Source of the DNA: Cryomorphaceae bacterium
GTDB lineage: Bacteria; Bacteroidota; Bacteroidia; Flavobacteriales_D; Crocinitomicaceae
Assembly (NCBI GenBank): GCA_027485365.1
Contig: JAIXRD010000219.1
Location: 1 to 5,555, forward strand
Length of the DNA: 5,555 nucleotides
Direction of reading: 5' to 3'
How positions within the stretch are numbered: the stretch's first letter is position 1; every line of letters begins with the position of its first letter. Under the pieces are notes generated by a model. That model saw nothing but the letters and a program-made list of their open reading frames with translations. It was not told the origin of the DNA and made no database searches. Positions 1 to 5,555 of the stretch are shown here, piece after piece. Position numbers and translations under genes: made by a program.

Positions 1-1512
1 AGTAGCCACATTCGCCTCACGGATACCTTTTCCGATAAGAAATAAACCAACTGGTTTTTGCTGACTTAAACTATGCATAAACTGGGCATAGCGACGAATT
101 CCATTGACATGCTTAGCAATTCCTCCACCAAACTGATCATACAATTCTTCTACTTCAGCAAGAATCACGTTAAAATCGCCTCCTGCAGGTGCACTTCGGT
201 AATTTGCATAATCAAACACACCCGATGCAAGTTTTTTGGGATAAATAAAGAGCAGGGACGCTTCCAAATTGGGTACTGCAGAAAAATTCGTGAAGGTAGC
301 TGATGGCGTTACAGGAGTTAATCCAGGGATTGAATTAATAGATGATGTTGCTTGAATAACTACTTTTTGGTTTGAATAATTCGGATCGTTTGGCACGAGT
401 AATTGACAGGTGTTCCCTGTAAATACAGCATTAATCACCTTTGGATTTGAACCAAACACAAAGGCTATCGGATTCGTCATGCTAACCCCGCTGAGCGCCA
501 ATTTAATTTTCGGTTGATTGAGTTCATTTCGAATCAAAAACTCGCTTTTGTTACTCCCTGGCAAGGCCATGGTTCGAGGGTAGAGAAATGACCAATAATT
601 CACACTTTGATAATCTGTTGCTACCCCAAGATCACCGACAATATTGATCTTAAAATTTGTGGCGCCATTCGCCGAAAGCGTAGAAACCGGAATTTGTTTA
701 GTTACATTGATCGCATTGTAACCAATTGTTAGGGTATCAAGCAATACACTATTATTTGGACCAATGGTTAATCGGGTATGATGGTTATATAAATTTGCCG
801 AATAGGCGTTAGAGCCCCCAACAATAACCGATTTTAATTGAATTTGAGGGGCATCTAGACCCGTATATAAATTATCTAATATTGTGGCTGAATAGTTCCA
901 TGTATAACCCGAAGCACCATTTTGCATCGGACTCCCCCACCCTTCTCCAGGCACAAACAAGGAACTTGCGGATTGCGAACTTATTTCCCCCTCGTTATAC
1001 GCTTGTGCATTTACTAGGCTCTTTTCGAACAGAAGATGCGAAGCGGTTTGATAACTCGCGAAATCAATGTCATTTTCAGGGGTAAACCTTAATCCCGCTG
1101 CGCCATTTGTCCAACTAAAAAAATAGCGAATGGTGTCGTTGTATAAGCTATATTTTGGATTTCCTAACCACGACGGGTTATCATAAAGTGTTGAATCAAG
1201 CCAACCGTCGTTCTTTTCTGCATAGAAATAAATAAACTCATAGGGATCTAGGATATTATTCCCATCATCAATAATATACAAGGGTTGTTCCTTTTGTTTT
1301 CCAAACACTTGATAGGTTGAAATCGGAATGGAAGAAACGGGAATCCCTGCGTCAAATAAATTTTGATACGAAATCTTATAAATTCCGGATTGAAGTACGG
1401 GAAACCCATAATATTTTTGACTGTAATCAATCCATTCGTTACCGAAGGTTTGGGCATTAACGCTAACTTGAAGGGTAAAAAAGAGTAATATGACGCTTAA
1501 ATACCGTTTCAT
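1..1512 (-). CDS. porU2: Putative T9SS sortase PorU2, C25 cysteine peptidase family (N-terminal 504 residues, cut by window edge)
   Basis: This reading frame is open from an ATG at 1512 down to base 1 (504 codons, no stop); the 3' part lies outside the window. Residues 1-20 form a signal peptide (MKRYLS, a hydrophobic run, then SVNA|Q), so the protein is exported. A beta-rich region follows, with features I associate with PorU2-type proteins: FGKQKEQPLYI near residue 72, FYAEKNDGWLD at 96-106, and YSLYNDTIRYFFSW at about 121-134. The start of a peptidase C25 domain lies at about 415-504 (ASLLFIYPKKLASG, YRSAPAGGDF, VEELYDQFGGGIAKHVNGIRRY, then GLFLIGKG). The catalytic His and Cys of this family come later and cannot be checked. 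C25 sortases such as PorU cleave the C-terminal sorting domain of T9SS cargo and attach the cargo to the surface; whether PorU2 does the same is not settled. The gene starts 2 bases after the porV2-like stop, so they are probably one transcript. Classical PorU is the alternative, but the NDGWLD-type N-terminus argues for PorU2. Confidence 0.82.
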   Translation of the reverse strand, partial: MKRYLSVILLFFTLQVSVNAQTFGNEWIDYSQKYYGFPVLQSGIYKISYQNLFDAGIPVSSIPISTYQVFGKQKEQPLYIIDDGNNILDPYEFIYFYAEKNDGWLDSTLYDNPSWLGNPKYSLYNDTIRYFFSWTNGAAGLRFTPENDIDFASYQTASHLLFEKSLVNAQAYNEGEISSQSASSLFVPGEGWGSPMQNGASGYTWNYSATILDNLYTGLDAPQIQLKSVIVGGSNAYSANLYNHHTRLTIGPNNSVLLDTLTIGYNAINVTKQIPVSTLSANGATNFKINIVGDLGVATDYQSVNYWSFLYPRTMALPGSNKSEFLIRNELNQPKIKLALSGVSMTNPIAFVFGSNPKVINAVFTGNTCQLLVPNDPNYSNQKVVIQATSSINSIPGLTPVTPSATFTNFSAVPNLEASLLFIYPKKLASGVFDYANYRSAPAGGDFNVILAEVEELYDQFGGGIAKHVNGIRRYAQFMHSLSQQKPVGLFLIGKGIREANVAT

Positions 1513-1514
1513 CG

Positions 1515-2600
1515 TTACTTTTTCTTAGGCTGACTTAATTTAAACTTCAATGAAAACACATGGGTATAATACCCTGCCTCTGCGGCACCCAATCGTGTGA
1601 ATGCATAATCCAAATTGAATCCTTTAATTCCAACACCGAGTCCTAAATTTGGTTGAACACCCCAACTGCTTGAGCCATCGATTGCCTTAAATTGCTGAAT
1701 GGAAGAAACCCCACCTCGAACTTTAACCAGTTCTTTAAAAGACAACTGGATCCCCATGTGTGGGTCGAGCGAAAAGGTATTGGATTTGATGAGTGTGTTT
1801 CTCATTCCGTCTGTTGTGGCATCGATGTCCAATTCGGCAGCAATGTTGAATCCTTTCTCTGGATTGCCGATTGAATGATTATAAGCAATTCCTGTAATGA
1901 ATCTTGGAAGCGATAATTCAAGTCCATTCGTTGGGATTTCATTACCTGTCGATAAGAATACTTGTTGCATGTCTTGAGACAGATTAAATATCCAAGCGTT
2001 AAACGTTGATGTTGCATCGCGGGCTACCAAGCCAAATTTCCAATGCGAGTTAAGACGATATTTTACGCCTGCATCCAGTCCAAAACCCCAAGATTTAGCA
2101 AAGTCTCCCACTCTACGATGAATTACTTTTACAGTTCCTCCAAGGGATAACCCTGGAACAGCCAAGGCTTTTGCGTAAGACCCCATAAACGCGTAATCAC
2201 CCGCGGTAAAGGTGGTGACGTTGTCATAATTAATTCTACCGTCATTATCTATAAGTTGTGTGGTATTGGGTATATCGTCTACCCCAAAGCGAAGAAAGGT
2301 AAAGCCAAGAACTCCTTTCTTACCGAGTGAATGCGAAACCCCCACGTAATCATATTTGGCGATGCCCGCGAAATATTCAGAGTGCATTGCTGATACCTGA
2401 AGCCATTCCGTGGCGCTCGTTAAGCCCGCTGGATTCCAATACCCTGCAGTAACATCTTCAGAAGAAGCCGCAACAGCATTCCCCATAGCAAAAGCCTGAG
2501 CTCCAACGCCAAGATGAAGGAATTCATTGGAGTACTTTGGCGCTTGGGCCTTGAGGGTGAAAAACTGAATTATAACAAGGGATAAAATGATGTATTTCAT
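1515..2600 (-). CDS. porV2: Outer-membrane beta-barrel protein, PorV/PorQ family, PorV2-like
   Basis: This 361-residue protein starts at the ATG at 2600. An in-frame ATG at 2639 would add 13 residues ahead of a normal signal peptide, so the shorter start is preferred. Residues 1-20 are a signal peptide (MKYIIL, hydrophobic core, LKAQA|P). The mature protein opens with the PorV/PorQ family signature: NEFLHLGVGAQAFAMGNA at about 25-42, then DVTAGYWNPAGL at 49-60. The rest alternates short amphipathic strands and Gly/Asn turns, as expected for a barrel of the FadL-like type, and it ends in a beta strand (HVFSLKFKLS) plus a lysine-rich tail. PorV is the T9SS outer-membrane shuttle that hands cargo to the PorU sortase. 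The PorV2 call rests mainly on its position directly ahead of a PorU2-type gene, so a partner role for that protein is an inference. No clear Shine-Dalgarno sequence lies upstream, only an A/T-rich stretch, which is normal in this phylum. PorV itself or an unrelated PorV/PorQ paralogue remain possible. Confidence 0.85.
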   Translation of the reverse strand: MKYIILSLVIIQFFTLKAQAPKYSNEFLHLGVGAQAFAMGNAVAASSEDVTAGYWNPAGLTSATEWLQVSAMHSEYFAGIAKYDYVGVSHSLGKKGVLGFTFLRFGVDDIPNTTQLIDNDGRINYDNVTTFTAGDYAFMGSYAKALAVPGLSLGGTVKVIHRRVGDFAKSWGFGLDAGVKYRLNSHWKFGLVARDATSTFNAWIFNLSQDMQQVFLSTGNEIPTNGLELSLPRFITGIAYNHSIGNPEKGFNIAAELDIDATTDGMRNTLIKSNTFSLDPHMGIQLSFKELVKVRGGVSSIQQFKAIDGSSSWGVQPNLGLGVGIKGFNLDYAFTRLGAAEAGYYTHVFSLKFKLSQPKKK

Positions 2601-2667
2601 ATAAAAATTTGGGCCTCGTAAACTCTGAAACAACAGCATTTATTGTGTAAAGAAAGATTTAACTCGA

Positions 2668-2675
2668 TAAATATA
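2668..2675 (-). promoter_or_regulatory. Possible -7 promoter box for the porV2-porU2 transcript
   Basis: On the minus strand this reads TATATTTA, matching the Bacteroidota -7 consensus TAnnTTTG in every fixed position but the last. It lies about 68 bases upstream of the porV2 ATG at 2600, which would leave a leader of roughly 60 bases. No TTG is present about 20 bases further upstream. In A/T-rich DNA such a match arises easily by chance, so this is a weak candidate. Confidence 0.22.
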
Positions 2676-2699
2676 AGCGATTTTTGAATTACCTTCGCT
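2676..2699. repeat. Short inverted repeat AGCGA / TCGCT around the pssA -7-like box
   Basis: AGCGA at 2676-2680 is the reverse complement of TCGCT at 2695-2699, with 14 bases between. The right arm overlaps the last three bases of the TACCTTCG box. The placement would suit an operator for a repressor, but five-base arms are short and could be coincidental. Confidence 0.2.
2690..2697 (+). promoter_or_regulatory. Bacteroidota-type -7 box (TACCTTCG) for pssA
   Basis: TACCTTCG differs from the Bacteroidota housekeeping -7 consensus TAnnTTTG by one base (C for T). It ends six bases before the first pssA ATG at 2704. Transcription in this phylum normally begins a few bases after the box, so the mRNA would begin at or next to that ATG. 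No TTG -33 element sits at the expected distance. Confidence 0.4.
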
Positions 2700-2703
2700 C
2701 GAA

Positions 2704-3501
2704 ATGAATGAAATGGGTCAGAAGTTGTTTAATCTTCCGAATTTAATTACCTCGGGCAACTTTCTTTGTGGCGTAATGGCAATTATTATTGCTTTTTTTG
2801 GAAGGTTAGAAATAAGTGCTTTACTCCTCATTTTAGCGATGATTTTGGATTTCTTTGATGGGTTTGTTGCAAGAAAACTCGGCATAAGTTCACCGATTGG
2901 TAAAGACCTAGACTCTTTGGCTGATTTGGTTTCATTTGGCTTAGCTCCGGGAATACTCATATTTATTACCATTGAGTTAAGACTGAATGGGAACTTGGGA
3001 GCCACGTACTTAAAATTTCATGATTTCCAATTTCACAACTACACCGATTGGTTAAGCTTGTGTGCCCTCAGCATTCCATTCTTTTCCTTGTTCCGCCTGG
3101 CTAAATTCAACAATGATACCCGGCAAACAGATCGCTTTATTGGTGTACCTACCCCGACCAGCACCATATTCTTTTTATTCTTCCCCCTAATGTATTGGAA
3201 AATCGGATTTCAAAACTCCCCCCCTTTTGAACCGTCATACCCATGGGTATTAGACCCATTAATTATGGCATTTACCGCATTAGTATTTCCACTGTTGTTA
3301 ATTTCTGAAATCCCCTTACTTTCTTTAAAAATCAAGAATTTCAGTCTTAAAAACAACATCTATCAATACCTTTTGTTAGGAATTTCGTTGATAACAATTT
3401 TTATTTTTCAAATCTACGCACTACCAATAATTGTAATTTTGTATGTGATTTTATCCATTATTGAGCACAACACCAAGAAGCACCATGAAATTCAAAGCTG
3501 A
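2704..3501 (+). CDS. pssA: CDP-diacylglycerol--serine O-phosphatidyltransferase (phosphatidylserine synthase)
   Basis: This 265-residue integral membrane enzyme would join serine to CDP-diacylglycerol, giving phosphatidylserine and CMP, the step before phosphatidylethanolamine. The full CDP-alcohol phosphatidyltransferase signature, DGxxARx8GxxxDxxxD, is intact: D52, G53, A56, R57, G66, D70 and D74. These residues bind the metal and CDP-alcohol in the family. The N-terminal LPNLITSGNFLCG and the RLAKFNNDTRQTDRFIGVPTP stretch near 131-151 point to PssA rather than PgsA or a cardiolipin synthase. Hydrophobic segments lie roughly at 20-32, 37-51, 75-93, 115-132, 152-167, 184-206 and 220-254, so the active site should face the cytosol. 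An alternative start is the ATG at 2713 (MGQKLFN). The 3' end overlaps purS by 17 bases in another frame, showing translational linkage. A phosphatidylserine decarboxylase gene would be expected elsewhere in the genome. Confidence 0.93.
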   Translation: MNEMGQKLFNLPNLITSGNFLCGVMAIIIAFFGRLEISALLLILAMILDFFDGFVARKLGISSPIGKDLDSLADLVSFGLAPGILIFITIELRLNGNLGATYLKFHDFQFHNYTDWLSLCALSIPFFSLFRLAKFNNDTRQTDRFIGVPTPTSTIFFLFFPLMYWKIGFQNSPPFEPSYPWVLDPLIMAFTALVFPLLLISEIPLLSLKIKNFSLKNNIYQYLLLGISLITIFIFQIYALPIIVILYVILSIIEHNTKKHHEIQS

Positions 3502-3736
3502 AATCGACGTAATGCCACACGATGCCTTGTTAGACCCACAAGGCAAAGCAGTAACCCATGCCATGTCATCCATTGGAATGCATGAAATAGAAGGCGTGAG
3601 AATCGGAAGACACATTCGCTTATTTGTTGAAACAGACTCGATGGAAGCTGCCAAAGAACGCGTAGACGAAGCATGTAAAAAAATGCTCGCGAACGCCATT
3701 ATGGAATCGTATACATTTACCGTAGAAGCGGTTTAA
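3485..3736 (+). CDS. purS: Phosphoribosylformylglycinamidine synthase subunit PurS
   Basis: This 83-residue cytosolic protein is the small subunit of FGAM synthase, which converts FGAR to FGAM using ATP and glutamine in purine synthesis; PurS bridges the small form of PurL and the glutaminase PurQ. Family hallmarks are visible along its whole length: MKFKAEIDVMPHDALLDPQGKAV at the start, the I.GVRIGRHI strand at about 37-46, and the DEACKKMLANAIMESYTF end. Its length fits the family. The ATG at 3485 is chosen because homologues begin at MKFKA; an in-frame ATG at 3461 would add eight non-conserved residues and push the pssA overlap to 41 bases. The only ribosome-binding hint is a weak AAGAAG about four bases upstream, so translation is probably coupled to pssA. 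Its presence implies the three-part PurS/PurL/PurQ enzyme, rather than the single large PurL, but neither purL nor purQ is in view. Confidence 0.95.
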   Translation: MKFKAEIDVMPHDALLDPQGKAVTHAMSSIGMHEIEGVRIGRHIRLFVETDSMEAAKERVDEACKKMLANAIMESYTFTVEAV

Positions 3737-3740
3737 GTGC

Positions 3741-5147
3741 TTGCCTAATTTTATTGAGACATATCATTGTCGCACAGGCACTGTTAATCCGATTTCATAT
3801 CCAGTATCTTCATTTGATGATTTATCCAAATGCCTTGAACAAGCATCGGATGCATATTATTCAGGCGCTTTGTTGGACATCAACGTTCGGACAAACTTTT
3901 TGAATGAACTTTGTGGGCAAATTGTTGCTCGTAAACAAGACCTGTTTGATCTATACACATCAGAAACAAGCCTGAGCCGTCCGAGATTTGAAACAGAATT
4001 TGACCGCACCTTAAACCAACTGCGCTTGTATCGAGATGCGGCAATTGCACTTGAACAGCAGCGCACGGAATCCGTATTAGCAGACCGAATCATTTCAAAA
4101 AAACCTTTACCTGTAGGTCCGATAGCCGTATTTGGTGCATCTAACTTTCCACTAGCCTATTCCACTTTAGGAGGAGACGTTATGGGTGCTTTCGCCGCAG
4201 GATGTCCGGTAATTGTTAAAGGTCACCCCTTCCATGCAGGAACCAGTTTGTTGAGTTCAGAAATCATTCGAGACACGCTACGTAAACTGAAGTTACATCC
4301 AGGGATTTTTGGACATGTATTGGACGACGGATATCGTATTGGGCAGGCCTTAGTTCAAGATGCACGAATCAAAGGCTGCGGTTTTACCGGTAGTTATGAA
4401 GGTGGAATGGCACTTTACCGGATCGCCCAAAGCCGTGAAGAACCTATTCCTTTTTTCGCTGAAATGGGCAGTTTAAATCCCGTTGTAATCTTACCGGATA
4501 CAGAGAACCTCACATCTCATTTACACAAATTAGTTGATTCAATCACAACTGACGCGGGTCAGTTTTGTACAAAACCTGGAATCATTTTCTGTCCCAGCTC
4601 ATTGATTGAAGAAGCAATTCAAACGATGAATGCGCGATTTAATCAGACGACTACCCACCCGATGTTGCATCCAAGCCTTCAAACTCGGTATGAAACGCGA
4701 CTTCATGAAATTCAATCAACAAATACGGGAAAATTATACGTAAAGCAAGATCAAGAATTTAGTGTGACCCAGGGATTTATACATGTACAAAACACAGAAT
4801 TAAACCATTTCGAAACATTAAGGCAAGAGGTTTTTGGTCCGTTTTGCGTGTTGTCTGAATTTAATGATTTTGGAATGATAGCACACACTCTCACCAAACT
4901 TAACGGACAACTTACCACGACAATAATCGGAAAGAACCCGGAACAATCAACACTTTTCAATATTGCATGTTCCATGGCGGGCCGAGTAATTTTATCCGGT
5001 GTACCCACCGGGGTTGCTGTTATTCAAGAAATGCATCATGGTGGACCATACCCAGCAAGCAGTGATTCTCGATTTACAGCAGTTGGCGAAGCATCCATTT
5101 TACGCTTTGTCCGTTATGTATCTGTTCAAAAATCACATGGAACTTAA
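3741..5147 (+). CDS. Aldehyde dehydrogenase, alpha-ketoglutarate semialdehyde dehydrogenase family
   Basis: This 468-residue cytosolic NAD(P)+-dependent enzyme would oxidise an aldehyde to an acid, probably 2-oxoglutarate semialdehyde to 2-oxoglutarate, as in hydroxyproline and sugar-acid breakdown. Active-site landmarks are all present: N135 in FGASNFPLA, K160 in VIVKGHPFHAGTS for cofactor binding, GFTGS at 214-218, general base E241 in AEMGSLNP, nucleophile C276 in GQFCTKPG, and EVFGPF near 363. GASNFPLA, GQFCTKPG and the C-terminal GVPTGV…HHGGPYPASSDSR are typical of the KGSADH branch rather than of general ALDHs. The start is TTG at 3741: an in-frame TAG lies at 3723-3725 and the first internal ATG is near residue 148, inside the conserved core. 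The protein is about 30-60 residues shorter at its N-terminus than I expect for the family. The gene starts 4 bases after purS. No catabolic partner genes are nearby, so the true substrate is uncertain. Confidence 0.88.
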   Translation: MPNFIETYHCRTGTVNPISYPVSSFDDLSKCLEQASDAYYSGALLDINVRTNFLNELCGQIVARKQDLFDLYTSETSLSRPRFETEFDRTLNQLRLYRDAAIALEQQRTESVLADRIISKKPLPVGPIAVFGASNFPLAYSTLGGDVMGAFAAGCPVIVKGHPFHAGTSLLSSEIIRDTLRKLKLHPGIFGHVLDDGYRIGQALVQDARIKGCGFTGSYEGGMALYRIAQSREEPIPFFAEMGSLNPVVILPDTENLTSHLHKLVDSITTDAGQFCTKPGIIFCPSSLIEEAIQTMNARFNQTTTHPMLHPSLQTRYETRLHEIQSTNTGKLYVKQDQEFSVTQGFIHVQNTELNHFETLRQEVFGPFCVLSEFNDFGMIAHTLTKLNGQLTTTIIGKNPEQSTLFNIACSMAGRVILSGVPTGVAVIQEMHHGGPYPASSDSRFTAVGEASILRFVRYVSVQKSHGT

Positions 5148-5159
5148 ATTGTTTTATCT

Positions 5160-5167
5160 TACCTTTG
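5160..5167 (+). promoter_or_regulatory. Bacteroidota-type -7 box (TACCTTTG) upstream of the coiled-coil gene
   Basis: TACCTTTG is a perfect match to the Bacteroidota -7 consensus TAnnTTTG. It lies in the only gap in the plus-strand gene run, 16 bases before the ATG at 5184, so the transcript would have a leader of about ten bases. A TTG at 5149-5151 is too close (8 bases) to be a normal -33 element, and none was found at about 20 bases. It may give the downstream gene its own promoter as well as read-through from the operon. Confidence 0.42.
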
Positions 5168-5183
5168 CCAAAATTATATTATC

Positions 5184-5555
5184 ATGAACGAAAGCCAATC
5201 AAAATCATCTAACGTATTGCTATACAGTGTAATCGGTATTTTACTAATTGGTTTAGCGACATTAACATTTATGTGGTCCGCGAAGCGCTCCGAATTAAAT
5301 CAATGTCAGAATGACAACTTGATACTAAAATCCGACATGGAAGGCATGAATAAGATGTTAGAAGGGTATGTTGGTGGTTTGTCGAATGATTTAAAAACAG
5401 ATTTTAAGAACATGCTTGACACATACGATCGATTGATCGAAATGGACCAAAGCAAGGCAGACAGTTTGAATAAACAAAAAGCGCAGATTTCTCAGTTATT
5501 GAAACAATTAAATACGAACAAGAAATTATCTGCTCGTGAACTTTTCAATTTAAAA
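5184..5555 (+). CDS. Membrane-anchored coiled-coil protein of unknown function (N-terminal 124 residues, cut by window edge)
   Basis: The frame is open from the ATG at 5184 to the last base of the window (124 codons, no stop). Residues 1-10 are short and polar (MNESQSKSSN). Residues 11-31 form one hydrophobic segment (VLLYSVIGILLIGLATLTFMW) followed by AKR, so this is a signal anchor rather than a cleaved signal peptide, and there is no lipoprotein box. Residues 36-124 are charged and rich in Leu, Lys, Asp and Gln, with heptad-like spacing suggesting a helical coiled coil; stretches such as MLDTYDRLIEMDQSKADSLNKQK and NKKLSARELFNLK resemble a conserved but uncharacterised Bacteroidota protein, judged from memory only. 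Orientation in the membrane is unclear because charge is weak on both sides. The start codon follows a TACCTTTG box and lies 36 bases after the dehydrogenase stop. No function is proposed; a structural or envelope-spanning role is possible. Confidence 0.8.
   Translation, partial: MNESQSKSSNVLLYSVIGILLIGLATLTFMWSAKRSELNQCQNDNLILKSDMEGMNKMLEGYVGGLSNDLKTDFKNMLDTYDRLIEMDQSKADSLNKQKAQISQLLKQLNTNKKLSARELFNLK

Larger units (their letters stand above)
2601..2703. promoter_or_regulatory. Divergent intergenic region between porV2-like gene and pssA
   Basis: These 103 bases separate two genes that diverge, so promoters for both transcription units should lie here. The stretch is A+T-rich. It holds a TACCTTCG box facing pssA, a weaker TATATTTA box facing porV2 (2675 down to 2668), and a short inverted repeat around the first box. 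No TTG -33 element at the usual distance (about 20 bases) was found for either box. If translation of the porV2-like gene began at 2639, about 40 bases of this region would be coding. Confidence 0.6.

Noticed and set aside
73..303. Plus-strand 76-codon open frame
   Set aside because: It lies antisense to the C25-domain start of the PorU2-like gene, has no recognisable features and is explained as a chance open frame.
882..1085. Plus-strand 67-codon open frame
   Set aside because: It is antisense to the PorU2-like coding region and has no family resemblance or upstream signals.
1248..1457. Minus-strand 69-codon open frame
   Set aside because: It is a different frame inside the PorU2-like gene, whose own frame has a signal peptide and family motifs.
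2601..2639. Upstream start for the porV2-like gene at 2639
   Set aside because: It would place 13 residues including Arg, Gly and Pro ahead of a complete signal peptide that begins naturally at the ATG at 2600.
2718..3005. Minus-strand 95-codon open frame
   Set aside because: It is antisense to the catalytic motif region of pssA, where the plus-strand frame has the full DGxxAR signature.
3451..3699. Minus-strand open frames across purS
   Set aside because: They are antisense to a fully recognisable purS and show no protein features of their own.
5148..5183. Possible terminator after the dehydrogenase
   Set aside because: No hairpin followed by a T run was found in this 36-base gap.
4999..5187. 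Plus-strand 62-codon open frame bridging the dehydrogenase and the next gene
   Set aside because: It is out of frame with the conserved C-terminus of the dehydrogenase and shows no family features; the short gap is better explained as a promoter region.

Overview
The window comes from a Bacteroidota chromosome, most likely in or near the Flavobacteriia, though the lineage below phylum is a guess. The evidence is a type IX secretion (T9SS)-type gene pair, exported proteins whose signal peptides end in alanine/glutamine (…NAQ, …KAQA), A+T-rich DNA with almost no Shine-Dalgarno sequences, and two upstream boxes like the Bacteroidota sigma factor -7 element (TAnnTTTG). Coding is dense. There are six genes, two of them cut by the window edges. 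No RNA genes, insertion sequences, CRISPR arrays or other mobile DNA were seen.

Left half, minus strand (1-2600): an outer-membrane beta-barrel protein of the PorV/PorQ family, best matching the PorV2 subgroup, is followed after 2 bases by the start of a large exported protein. That protein has the N-terminal layout of PorU2, a C25 (gingipain-type) sortase-like protein. Only its first 504 residues are here; its catalytic region lies beyond position 1. The two look co-transcribed and probably form an accessory counterpart of the PorU/PorV attachment complex, which processes and anchors T9SS cargo at the cell surface.

Centre (2601-2703): a 103-base divergent intergenic region that must hold promoters for both directions.

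Right half, plus strand (2704-5147): phosphatidylserine synthase (pssA), the PurS subunit of FGAM synthase (purS, overlapping pssA by 17 bases) and an aldehyde dehydrogenase of the alpha-ketoglutarate semialdehyde type (starting with TTG, 4 bases after purS). These form a tight likely operon mixing phospholipid synthesis, purine synthesis and semialdehyde oxidation, with no obvious single pathway. After a 36-base gap containing a perfect TACCTTTG box, a membrane-anchored coiled-coil protein of unknown function begins and runs off the right edge.

No clearly new biological system is visible. The points most worth following are the porV2-porU2 pair, the possible leaderless start of pssA, the forced TTG start and short N-terminus of the dehydrogenase, its odd operon context, and the uncharacterised coiled-coil protein.
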